DNA from: Thermoleophilia bacterium
GTDB lineage: Bacteria > Actinomycetota > Thermoleophilia > Gaiellales > SKUG01
Direction: 5' to 3'
DNA: 15,566 bases
Assembly (NCBI GenBank): GCA_007122215.1
Contig: SKUG01000215.1
Span: forward strand, 1 to 15,566
Shown here: positions 1-6,737 of the stretch, piece by piece
Layout: each line of letters starts with the position of its first letter
Position numbering within the stretch: position 1 is the first letter of the stretch
Notes under the pieces: model-generated
Seen by the model: the letters and a program-made list of their open reading frames with translations, nothing else
The model's database searches: none
Told to the model about the DNA's origin: nothing
Program-made: the position numbers and the translations under genes

Positions 1-1485
1 GCCATCGATGCCCGCAGCGGCGAGCTCGATGCCAGCTTCGACCCGGGTGCGGGATCCGATATGCCGGTCCAGTCGCTGCAGGAGTCCGGTGGGCGGCTGT
101 ACATCGCCGGTGACTTCACGAGCTACGCGGGGACCGGTCGCAACCGGCTTGCCGCCGTTGACCCGGCGACCGGGGCCCTGGTCGGCGGCTTCAATCCCGG
201 CAGCGGGGCAAACGCGGTCGTCGCGTCCCTGCTCGTCGATGCAGGCCGCGTCTACATCGGGGGCGACTTCACGTCCTACAACGGGACCGGCAGGAACCGG
301 ATTGCGGCAGTCAACGCGACGACCGGTGCGCTCGACGGCGGGTTCAACCCGGGCAGCGGCGCAACCGGTGGCGCCGTGAACGCGCTGGAGCTGGCCGGGG
401 GCAGGCTCTACCTGGGCGGCAACTTCACCTCCTACAACGGCACGGGCAGGGCTCGGCTGGCGGCCGTCAACCCCACCACCGGAGCGCTCGATGGGACCTT
501 CAACCCGGGTAGCGGGGCGACCGGTGGGCCCGTGCGCGACCTCGAGGTCGTGGGAAGCCGGCTCTACCTTGCAGGTGGCTTCACCAGCTACGGGGGAGTT
601 CCGCGGGGATCGGTGGCCGCCGTCAACGCGACCACGGCCGCCCTCGATGCAGGATTCGACCCAGGCACCGGGGCAGACGGGGGGCTCTGGGCGCTGGCAG
701 CCACGGCCGAGCACCTGTACATCGGGGGCTTCTTCGCGAACGTCGACGGCCAGCCGCGGCGGTCGCTCGCGGCGCTGGACCTGCTCGACGGCAGCCTGGA
801 CCCCGGGTCCGACGCTGCGTTGTTCGGCAACGTCGCCGTCTACGACCTGGGAGTGAGCGAGGGGCACCTCAGGGTGGGTGGGGCCATCTCGAACGTGAAC
901 GGGGTTGCCCAGTCGGGCTTTGCACTCCTCAACCTCTGCGATCGGGACGGCTTCTGCCCTGATCCGATCCTGCGCGAGTACGTCACCGTGAGCGCACCGG
1001 CGAGCGTGGCCATGGGCGCAACCCTGCCCGGTACATCCCAGGTGGCGGCATTGCCGGTGAGCGTGCAGTCCAACGCGTTCTTCGGCTACTCGCTGCTCCT
1101 GGACGACGCACAGGACGGGCACGCGCTGGCCTGTAGCGTCGGAGCCTGTGCCGGCAGCACCATCGGGAACGGCCCCGGGACGGTGACCTTCCCGTTCCCC
1201 TGGCCGGAGGCCGGGCCGGCGAACGGGTTCGGCATCACCGTGGTGAACTCGGGCCGCGAGGCCAAGCATCCCCGCTGGGGCACGGGCACCTCGCACACGC
1301 AGATCGAGGACAACAGGTACGCGGGTCTCACCTCGACCCCGCAGGTGGTGCACGCGACCAGTCGCTACCACGACCAGCTGCTCGACGAGACCGTGATCGG
1401 CCTGCGGGCCCGGGCCGACATCGCACAGCCACCGGGGGACTACTCGGGAGTGATCACGGTGACCGTGCTGCCCAATGCGCTCTGA
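1..1485 (+). CDS. Secreted/surface beta-propeller repeat protein, 3' part (5' end outside window)
   Basis: The reading frame is open from base 1 to the TGA at 1483-1485, so 494 C-terminal residues are visible and the start lies outside. Residues 1 to about 312 hold six propeller-type repeats of 50-52 residues. Each carries a GG[DN]FTSYNGTGR core, an LAAVN.TTGALD stretch and an FNPGSGA turn. At DNA level the repeats recur with a period close to 156 bp (equivalent sites near 112, 265, 421, 577, 727 and 883). They resemble the DUF5122/delta-60 propeller class. From about residue 320 a different beta-rich domain follows, ending in a PGDYSGVITVTV strand like the last strand of bacterial surface domains. 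No LPxTG or C-terminal membrane anchor is visible. Export is inferred because the signal region is missing. Function is unknown; a cell-surface binding or scaffold role is plausible. Confidence 0.8.
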   Translation, partial: AIDARSGELDASFDPGAGSDMPVQSLQESGGRLYIAGDFTSYAGTGRNRLAAVDPATGALVGGFNPGSGANAVVASLLVDAGRVYIGGDFTSYNGTGRNRIAAVNATTGALDGGFNPGSGATGGAVNALELAGGRLYLGGNFTSYNGTGRARLAAVNPTTGALDGTFNPGSGATGGPVRDLEVVGSRLYLAGGFTSYGGVPRGSVAAVNATTAALDAGFDPGTGADGGLWALAATAEHLYIGGFFANVDGQPRRSLAALDLLDGSLDPGSDAALFGNVAVYDLGVSEGHLRVGGAISNVNGVAQSGFALLNLCDRDGFCPDPILREYVTVSAPASVAMGATLPGTSQVAALPVSVQSNAFFGYSLLLDDAQDGHALACSVGACAGSTIGNGPGTVTFPFPWPEAGPANGFGITVVNSGREAKHPRWGTGTSHTQIEDNRYAGLTSTPQVVHATSRYHDQLLDETVIGLRARADIAQPPGDYSGVITVTVLPNAL

Positions 1486-1502
1486 GCCTGCCGTGCAGGC
1501 TC
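1484..1502. terminator. Bidirectional hairpin between propeller gene and tRNA-Leu
   Basis: A perfect 8-bp stem, GAGCCTGC/GCAGGCTC, with a 3-nt loop. It overlaps the TGA of the upstream gene and lies 7 nt beyond the 3' end of the tRNA on the other strand. There is no T-run, so intrinsic termination is inferred from position and symmetry. Confidence 0.5.
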
Positions 1503-1508
1503 CGAAGA

Positions 1509-1594
1509 TGCGGTCGAGTGGACTCGAACCACCACGGACCAAATGGTCCACCAGGCCCTCAACCTGGCGCGTCTACCAATTCCGCCACGACCGC
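1509..1594 (-). tRNA. tRNA-Leu (anticodon GAG)
   Basis: Read on the minus strand, a 7-bp acceptor stem GCGGTCG/CGACCGC closes perfectly with discriminator base A at 1509. The anticodon stem CCAGG/CCTGG encloses the loop TTGAGGG, giving anticodon GAG. The long variable arm has stem GGACC/GGTCC, as expected of a class II tRNA, and the T-loop reads TTCGAGT. The 3' CCA is not encoded, since TCT follows the discriminator. A -10-like TATACT lies at 1627-1632 on the minus strand. Confidence 0.96.
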
Positions 1595-1626
1595 TCGTGG
1601 GACGGACGTTGGGCCCGACCCGGGGA

Positions 1627-1632
1627 AGTATA
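1627..1632 (-). promoter_or_regulatory. Putative -10 element of the tRNA-Leu gene
   Basis: TATACT on the minus strand would start transcription near 1620, about 26 nt before the mature tRNA 5' end. No convincing -35 is visible; the place where it would lie overlaps the lexA -10 on the other strand. Confidence 0.5.
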
Positions 1633-1650
1633 GCGTCCGACGCCACCGGG

Positions 1651-1656
1651 TATGAT
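1651..1656 (+). promoter_or_regulatory. lexA -10 element (leaderless-type promoter)
   Basis: TATGAT ends 9 nt before the lexA ATG at 1665. This puts the predicted transcription start at about 1663-1665 and predicts a leaderless or near-leaderless mRNA. No Shine-Dalgarno sequence is present. Confidence 0.6.
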
Positions 1657-1657
1657 A

Positions 1658-1671
1658 CGAACTGATGTTCG
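1658..1671 (+). promoter_or_regulatory. SOS/LexA box overlapping the lexA start codon
   Basis: CGAACTGATGTTCG has perfect inverted CGAAC/GTTCG arms around 4 bp. It matches the Gram-positive/actinobacterial LexA (Cheo) box core GAAC-N4-GTTC. It spans the predicted transcription start and the ATG at 1665-1667, so bound LexA should block transcription initiation directly (autoregulation). Confidence 0.85.
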
Positions 1672-2339
1672 ATTCCGATGTCGACACGTTGACGCCCCGC
1701 CAGCGCGAGGTCTTCGAGGCCGTCCGCAGCCACCTCGCAGCCCACGGCTATCCGCCGACCGTACGCGAGATCGGTGAGCAGCTGGGCCTCACCTCGACCT
1801 CCACGGTGCATGCGCACCTGGCGGCCATCGAGCGGGCCGGCCTGCTGCGGCGCGACCCGGCCAAGCCCCGCGCGCTGACCCTGGCGGACGGACACGAGCC
1901 GCAGGGAGAAGGTGCGGCGGGGGCCGCAGTCGGTGCCGGTGCCCGCACCTCGAGCGATGCGGCGATCGAGCTGCCGCTGGTCGGGCGAGTTGCCGCCGGC
2001 GAGCCGCTGCTGGCCGAGGAACACGTGGAGGAGTACCTGCCGGTGCCGGCGCTGCTGGCCCGACGGGGCGAGAGCTTCCTGCTGCGGATCCGCGGCGACA
2101 GCATGACCGAGGCCGGCATCCTCGACGGCGACTACGTGGTGGTGCGCCGCCAGGACGTCGCCGAGGATGGCGAGGTCGTCGTGGCGCTCGTCGACGACGA
2201 GCCAGAGGCCACCTGCAAGCGCCTCAGGCGAACCCGCGACGGGCTCGAGCTCGTCGCGGAACACCCCACCATGGCACCGATCCGGCCACGATCGTGCCAG
2301 GTCATCGGGGTGGTCACCGGCGTCTTCCGGGCACTCTGA
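1665..2339 (+). CDS. lexA: LexA repressor (SOS master regulator, S24 self-cleaving)
   Basis: A 224-residue protein of normal LexA length. Residues about 8-72 form the winged HTH (LTPRQREVFEAV, YPPTVREIGEQLGLTSTSTVHAHL). An Ala/Gly-rich linker runs from about 75 to 100. The S24 domain holds the cleavage site A111-G112 in GRVAAGEP, the nucleophile S146 in RGDSM and the general base K185 in EATCKRL. LexA represses DNA-damage genes and cleaves itself when stimulated by RecA filaments. The start at 1665 fits the family N-terminus and a TATGAT -10 just upstream. A LexA box over the start codon indicates autorepression. The gene is divergent from tRNA-Leu, and the L,D-transpeptidase downstream appears to have its own promoter. 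Confidence 0.97.
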   Translation: MFDSDVDTLTPRQREVFEAVRSHLAAHGYPPTVREIGEQLGLTSTSTVHAHLAAIERAGLLRRDPAKPRALTLADGHEPQGEGAAGAAVGAGARTSSDAAIELPLVGRVAAGEPLLAEEHVEEYLPVPALLARRGESFLLRIRGDSMTEAGILDGDYVVVRRQDVAEDGEVVVALVDDEPEATCKRLRRTRDGLELVAEHPTMAPIRPRSCQVIGVVTGVFRAL

Positions 2340-2454
2340 GCGGCGAGTTCCTGACAGGCCGGGGTTTCGTTGGCTGCTGCCTCGGCCATCACGGGCGCTG
2401 CTGCAGGCACGGGAACATGCCGGAAGCAGTCAAGGGACGGGTGTGCGCCGCCGA

Positions 2455-2460
2455 TAGCAT
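2455..2460 (+). promoter_or_regulatory. Putative -10 element of the L,D-transpeptidase gene
   Basis: TAGCAT ends 9 nt before the GTG at 2469, the same spacing as at lexA, which suggests a near-leaderless transcript. No -35 and no Shine-Dalgarno are evident in the 129-bp gap after lexA. Confidence 0.45.
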
Positions 2461-2468
2461 CCCCGAGC

Positions 2469-3464
2469 GTGTCGAACGTCACGGACATCAAGGTCGGCGT
2501 CATCGCCGGCATCGCCGGACTGGTGGTGGCGTTCTTCGTGATCGCCCAGCTGGGGGAGCCGTGGGCCGATCGCAGCAGCCAGTTCCTCGACCCGGGCGGC
2601 ACCGGATCCGAAGCGTTCGCGAGCCCGGAGGTCGCCGACGAGGTCGCGCTCGCCACGGCTCCTGGACGCGCCCGGGACGAGCCTGCCAGTGCCGCGCCAC
2701 GCAGCGCGACCACCCGGGCGCCCGCCACTCCGTCGGCAGCAGCTGATGGTGCCAGCCCCAGCGATGCCCGTGCATCCGGGCCCCGGGCCGAGCGGTCCGA
2801 GCGGGCCACCCCAGCGCCGGCCCAGCCGGCCCGCAGCGCGTCCAGCTCGACCATCCCGGCGGCCTACACCACCGTGCGCGTCACGAGCGACATGCCGATC
2901 ATGGCCGAGCCGGGCTCGGGCACGCGGATCGGCACGCTGGGTGCCACCAGCCGCTACCTGGCCGAGCAGACCACCGCCTGGGTGACGCGCACGACCCCCG
3001 ACGGTGCCTGGGGCCAGGTCTGGGTGCCCTGGGAGCAGGGGCGCAGGCGCGGCTGGGTTGACCTGCGCGGCTCGGCCACCACCGAGGCAGATGTGGTGGT
3101 CCACATCTCGCTGAGCCGCCGGGAGCTCTCGCTCGTGCGCGGCGGCAGCACCGAGTGGACGGTGCCTGCCGGCATCGGCGGGGCTGCCTCCCCGACGCCT
3201 CCGGGGCGCTACTGGGTCACCGACATGGTGGCCACGGGCAACCCGACCGGGCCCTTCGGCCACTACGCCTTCGGGATCAGCGGCCTGCAGGACCGTCTGC
3301 CTCCCGGGTGGACGGGCGGCGACCAGCTGGCGGTGCACGGCACCAACGAGCCCCACACCATCGGCCACGCCGCAAGCGCCGGGTGCGTGCGGCTCACGGC
3401 AGAGGCGCTGGACCGCATGCGCGAGGACGTCCAGCTCGGCACCCCGGTGATCATCGAGCGCTGA
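2469..3464 (+). CDS. Membrane-anchored SH3-domain L,D-transpeptidase (YkuD)
   Basis: From the GTG at 2469 this is 331 residues. A hydrophobic segment at about 9-28 is an uncleaved signal anchor. An Ala/Pro/Ser-rich extracytoplasmic linker runs from about 45 to 130. An SH3-like region at about 132-202 carries MAEPGSGTRIGTL and WGQVWVPW. The YkuD domain (about 205-331) has H290 in VHGTNEP and the catalytic C306 in ASAGCVRL, the HG...S.GC.R signature. Such enzymes make 3-3 cross-links in peptidoglycan or attach proteins to it. The longer upstream ATG extension (2370) lacks family similarity and would place residues before the anchor, so GTG is preferred; a -10 just upstream agrees. The hotdog-fold gene follows 15 bp downstream. 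Confidence 0.9.
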   Translation: MSNVTDIKVGVIAGIAGLVVAFFVIAQLGEPWADRSSQFLDPGGTGSEAFASPEVADEVALATAPGRARDEPASAAPRSATTRAPATPSAAADGASPSDARASGPRAERSERATPAPAQPARSASSSTIPAAYTTVRVTSDMPIMAEPGSGTRIGTLGATSRYLAEQTTAWVTRTTPDGAWGQVWVPWEQGRRRGWVDLRGSATTEADVVVHISLSRRELSLVRGGSTEWTVPAGIGGAASPTPPGRYWVTDMVATGNPTGPFGHYAFGISGLQDRLPPGWTGGDQLAVHGTNEPHTIGHAASAGCVRLTAEALDRMREDVQLGTPVIIER

Positions 3465-3467
3465 CGG

Positions 3468-3473
3468 TAGGCT
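3468..3473 (+). promoter_or_regulatory. Putative -10 element of the hotdog-fold gene
   Basis: TAGGCT lies in the 15-bp gap between two genes and ends 7 nt before the ATG at 3480, which would put the transcription start on the ATG itself. The gene may also be reached by readthrough from upstream. Confidence 0.4.
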
Positions 3474-3479
3474 CCAGGC

Positions 3480-4226
3480 ATGGCCCGAGCCGCTGACCAG
3501 ATCACCATCCCCGCCTCCCGCAACGGCCCCGATGGCAGCGGCAACGGCGGCTACAGCGCCGGCTCGCTCGTCGCTGCGCTGCCCGCAGGACCGCTCACCT
3601 GGGAGGTCACGCTCCACCTGCCACCACCGCTCGAGCAGCCCCTCCAGGCCAGCCTCGACGAGGACGGCAACGCCCGGGCCCACCACGGCGAGCATCTCGT
3701 GCTCTCGGCGCGCAGCATCAACCCGGCTGCGCTTCCGGCAGCTTCCATGGTCCCCGAGGTTGCCCTGGATGCAGCGCGACAGGCGGCCCTGCACTCGCAC
3801 CTGCTGGACCACCACCCGTTCCCGCGCTGCTACACCTGTGGTACGGCCCGCAGCGACGGGCTGGGCATCCACTGTGGGCAGCTGCCGGGCACCGAGGTCT
3901 GGGCAGCGCCGGTCACGCTGCCGGCGGCCGAGCCGGGCAGGGCGGGCGTGGACCTGCGCGAGGCCTGGGCTGCACTCGACTGCCCGAGCGCGGCACCGTT
4001 CCTCGAGCCAGGCATGGATCCGGTCGTGCTCGGCAGGATCGCGGTGCGCATCGACCATCCCCTGCCTGCAGGCAGCGAGCTCGCGGCAGTTGCCTGGCCG
4101 ACCGGTAGCGAGGGGCGACGCTGCATGTCCTGCTCGGCGCTCGTGTCTGCCGACGGCACCGTCCATGCGGTCGCCCGGGCCACCTGGGTGCGGGTCAGCG
4201 CCGAGCAGTTCGCGGCGCTGCAGTAG
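3480..4226 (+). CDS. Hotdog-fold thioesterase-like protein
   Basis: 248 residues, probably cytoplasmic, with no signal or membrane segment. The N-terminal half contains NGGYSAGSLVAAL (residues 22-34) and EVTLHLPPPLEQPL, typical of double-hotdog acyl-CoA thioesterase-like proteins. A central FPRCYTCGTARSDGLGI segment (114-130) has a C117-x2-C120 pair and resembles the F-P-x-C-[FY]-x-C-G motif of an uncharacterised hotdog branch. The C-terminal half (about 135-238) looks like a second hotdog unit with a conserved-style ATWVRV strand. No catalytic residue can be assigned, and substrate and pathway are unknown. It converges on the delta-60 propeller gene. Confidence 0.7.
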   Translation: MARAADQITIPASRNGPDGSGNGGYSAGSLVAALPAGPLTWEVTLHLPPPLEQPLQASLDEDGNARAHHGEHLVLSARSINPAALPAASMVPEVALDAARQAALHSHLLDHHPFPRCYTCGTARSDGLGIHCGQLPGTEVWAAPVTLPAAEPGRAGVDLREAWAALDCPSAAPFLEPGMDPVVLGRIAVRIDHPLPAGSELAAVAWPTGSEGRRCMSCSALVSADGTVHAVARATWVRVSAEQFAALQ

Positions 4227-4242
4227 CCTCCGTGCGTGCCGA

Positions 4243-4256
4243 CCCACTCAGGTGGG
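4243..4256. terminator. Small hairpin between convergent genes
   Basis: A 5-bp perfect stem, CCCAC/GTGGG, with a TCAG loop in the 37-bp gap between two convergent stop codons. There is no T-run. Assignment rests on position only. Confidence 0.3.
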
Positions 4257-4263
4257 GGAGGGC

Positions 4264-6207
4264 TCAGCGGGCCCGATAGCGGCGGGGTGCGGTGGCGGCC
4301 GTCACCACCTGCCCACCTGCTCGCACCTGCATCACGCAGCGCACCGGCAGGCCATCGATCCGCTGGGCGAGCTGCCTCGGTGGGAGCAGCCCCCGCGCAG
4401 GCCCCGGGCGGCGAAGCGCCCGCCAGCTCCCGCGCGCGGTGCGGGCCTCGAACCGGTAGCGGGCCCGGGCCGGGCCCCGGACCTGCCAGCGGCCGGGCGC
4501 GCAGCGCAGCCCGAGCACGCCGTCGACCACCTGCCCCTGGAGCTCCGGACGGCTCACGTTGCGAGCCGCGGGGGCGCCACCACCGACGACCGTCAGCGGT
4601 GCATCGCACCACGGGCCATGTGCGCCATCGCCAGCCACTGCCCGCACGCGGAACTGGTGGGAGCGCCCGGGCACGAGCCCCCGCACCTCCATCGCCAGGG
4701 CCTGGGTGACTGGCTCGTGCGTCCAGGCCGAGGCCCCGCGGTGCCGCCATGCGAGCTCGTAGCCAGCGAGGGTCGGATGGTCGCTCGCCTGCCAGGTGAT
4801 CGTCGCGACGCTGTCCTGGCCCCGGGTCACGACCCGGCCGCTGCAGCCGGGAAGGGGGCCGGGCGGTGGCTCGACCGGCGGCTCGGCATCGAGTGGGTCT
4901 CCGAGCCGCACCGCCGCAAGGACCGGGGTCCCGCCTGACACCGCGTATCCTGCGCCCAGCACCCGCCCGTGGGCATCGCTGCCGCCACCCAGGAGCACGC
5001 TGGCCGTGCCCGCATCCCCCGGTCGCGGCTCGGCGATGCCTGCCGTGCCCCACGACTCGTCGAGGCTGCCATCGGCTGCGGAGAAGGCTGCGGCCAGCGC
5101 GCCGGGGCGCTGGCCGTCGTGCGCCTCGCCCAGCGCGACGAGCTGGTCGTCGACATCGACCGCGATCCCGTAGGCCACCGTGTTGGTGGCGCTGCGCGAG
5201 AGCGTCACGACGCCAGCGTCGCCGAATGCGGGGTCGAGGCTGCCATCGTCGAGCAGGCGTGCGGCATGCAGGTCGTAGTCGCCGGCGTCGTTGTCGCCGT
5301 AGCCGCTCACCAGGATCCGGCCGGCCGAGTCGACGGCCACCCCGCGGGCGATGTTGTTGCCGTCGCCGATCTCCATCCGCGCGATTCCGGTGTCTGCAAA
5401 GGCCGGGTCGAGGCTTCCGTCGGTCAGGTAGCGCAGCACGAAGGCATCGTGGCGCTGGCCCACGCCCTCCGCCGTGAACCCGGCCACCAGGATCCGGCCC
5501 TCACCATCGAGCGTGAGCGCACGCGCCGCATCGTTGCTCGAGCCAACCTTGGTGCTCACCATCCCCCCGTCACCGAAGGAGGGGTCGAGCGTGCCGTCGG
5601 GCAGGGCACGCACCAGCACCACGTCGTTGACGCTGCCGATCCGCGCCTGGCCTGCCACGACGATCCGGCCATCGGGCTGGATGGCGATGCCGTGTGCCTG
5701 GTCCATCCAGACATCGAAGCTCACCAGCACGATCCCGGCATCGCCGAACGAGGCATCGAGGCTGCCATCGGGCAGGTAGCGGACGATCGCGAGGTCGTAG
5801 TGGGTGCCCGGGCGTGCGTAGCCGGCAGCCACGATGCTGCCGTCGTCCTGCACGGCCACCGCGCGCACGACGTCGAACGCCTCCGAGATGCGGGTCACCA
5901 CCACGCCGCCATCTCCGAAACCCTGATCCAGCGACCCATCTGCGAGCCAGCGGGCCACGGCCATGTCCCGGGCGTTCGGATTCGCCGGATCCTGCGCGTA
6001 GCCGCCGGCCACCACCTCGTCGTCCGGGCCTGCCGCCACGGCGAAGGCGACCCCGCCGCCAGGGCCAACCGGGGCGATGGCAGTGCCCGACCCGTTGAAG
6101 GTCAGGTCAGGGCTGCCAGGGGCGGCCACGGCCGACTGGACGCCCAGCGCCATCACGAGGAGCATCGCCAGCGCGATGCGGTTCGCTGCGTTCCCTGCCC
6201 ACCTCAT
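4264..6207 (-). CDS. Secreted delta-60 repeat (DUF5122) beta-propeller with Fn3 and Ig-like C-terminus
   Basis: From the ATG at 6207 this is 647 residues. A signal peptide spans about 1-28, with cleavage predicted in SAVA|APG. Seven propeller repeats of roughly 60 residues follow, each with a DGSLD.[AS]FGD.G motif and an RI[LV]V[AS]G strand; the first is degenerate (SPDLTFNGSG). They match the TIGR02608/DUF5122 delta-60 class. After a Pro-rich hinge (PPVEPPPGPLPG) comes a fibronectin type III-like domain (ATITWQASDHPTLAGYELAW). A C-terminal Ig-like unit of the P.L.G...G.L.C..G.W type follows, with basic, Arg-rich ends. No anchor motif is seen. Function is unknown; an extracellular or cell-surface binding role is inferred. 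The frame is open further upstream through rnpB, but that extension is not protein-like. Confidence 0.87.
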   Translation of the reverse strand: MRWAGNAANRIALAMLLVMALGVQSAVAAPGSPDLTFNGSGTAIAPVGPGGGVAFAVAAGPDDEVVAGGYAQDPANPNARDMAVARWLADGSLDQGFGDGGVVVTRISEAFDVVRAVAVQDDGSIVAAGYARPGTHYDLAIVRYLPDGSLDASFGDAGIVLVSFDVWMDQAHGIAIQPDGRIVVAGQARIGSVNDVVLVRALPDGTLDPSFGDGGMVSTKVGSSNDAARALTLDGEGRILVAGFTAEGVGQRHDAFVLRYLTDGSLDPAFADTGIARMEIGDGNNIARGVAVDSAGRILVSGYGDNDAGDYDLHAARLLDDGSLDPAFGDAGVVTLSRSATNTVAYGIAVDVDDQLVALGEAHDGQRPGALAAAFSAADGSLDESWGTAGIAEPRPGDAGTASVLLGGGSDAHGRVLGAGYAVSGGTPVLAAVRLGDPLDAEPPVEPPPGPLPGCSGRVVTRGQDSVATITWQASDHPTLAGYELAWRHRGASAWTHEPVTQALAMEVRGLVPGRSHQFRVRAVAGDGAHGPWCDAPLTVVGGGAPAARNVSRPELQGQVVDGVLGLRCAPGRWQVRGPARARYRFEARTARGSWRALRRPGPARGLLPPRQLAQRIDGLPVRCVMQVRAGGQVVTAATAPRRYRAR

Positions 6208-6213
6208 ACAGGA

Positions 6214-6219
6214 TGTGTA
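6214..6219 (-). promoter_or_regulatory. Putative -10 element of the delta-60 propeller gene
   Basis: TACACA (followed by T) on the minus strand ends 7 nt before the ATG at 6207, placing the predicted transcription start on the start codon. It is a weak hexamer with no clear -35. Confidence 0.35.
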
Positions 6220-6259
6220 TCGGCATCGATCCGAGCATCTTGAGTCGTCGGCAAGCTCT

Positions 6260-6281
6260 CGGCTGGCGTGTCCGCCAGCCG
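6260..6281 (-). terminator. rnpB terminator hairpin
   Basis: A perfect 9-bp stem, CGGCTGGCG/CGCCAGCCG, with a 4-nt loop, about 35 nt downstream of the rnpB 3' end on the minus strand. No T-run follows. Termination is inferred from stem strength and position between rnpB and the next gene's promoter. Confidence 0.55.
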
Positions 6282-6315
6282 TCGTCGAGCCGTCGGCGGC
6301 TGCGCCGGGCGGCGT

Positions 6316-6688
<373 letters not shown>

Positions 6689-6694
6689 CCCGAC

Positions 6695-6700
6695 ATGGTA
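6695..6700 (-). promoter_or_regulatory. rnpB -10 element
   Basis: TACCAT on the minus strand ends 7 nt before G6688, the first base of the P1 helix. The agreement between predicted start and RNA structure supports the hexamer. No clear -35 was found. Confidence 0.6.
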
Positions 6701-6725
6701 GCAGCAGCCGCAGGCCGATCCAGTG

Positions 6726-6731
6726 TACGAT
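6726..6731 (+). promoter_or_regulatory. guaB-family gene -10 element (leaderless-type)
   Basis: TACGAT ends 7 nt before the GTG at 6738, so the predicted transcript starts on that GTG. This favours 6738 over the in-frame GTG at 6723, which would lie upstream of the transcription start. Confidence 0.6.
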
Positions 6732-6737
6732 TCCCGC

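Noticed and set aside
2430..4247. 605-codon minus-strand frame opposite the L,D-transpeptidase and hotdog genes
   Set aside because: It covers two well-supported plus-strand genes and has Arg/Gly/Ala-rich shadow composition with no motif.
4871..6090. Repetitive pattern as a possible CRISPR array or satellite
   Set aside because: The periodicity comes from protein repeats of about 60 residues; there are no short identical repeats with unique spacers.
4969..6243. Long plus-strand open frame (424 codons) opposite the delta-60 propeller gene
   Set aside because: It is the antisense of the repeats: its own periodicity mirrors the DGSLD repeat codons, it has no domain, and the minus-strand protein has a signal peptide and family motifs.
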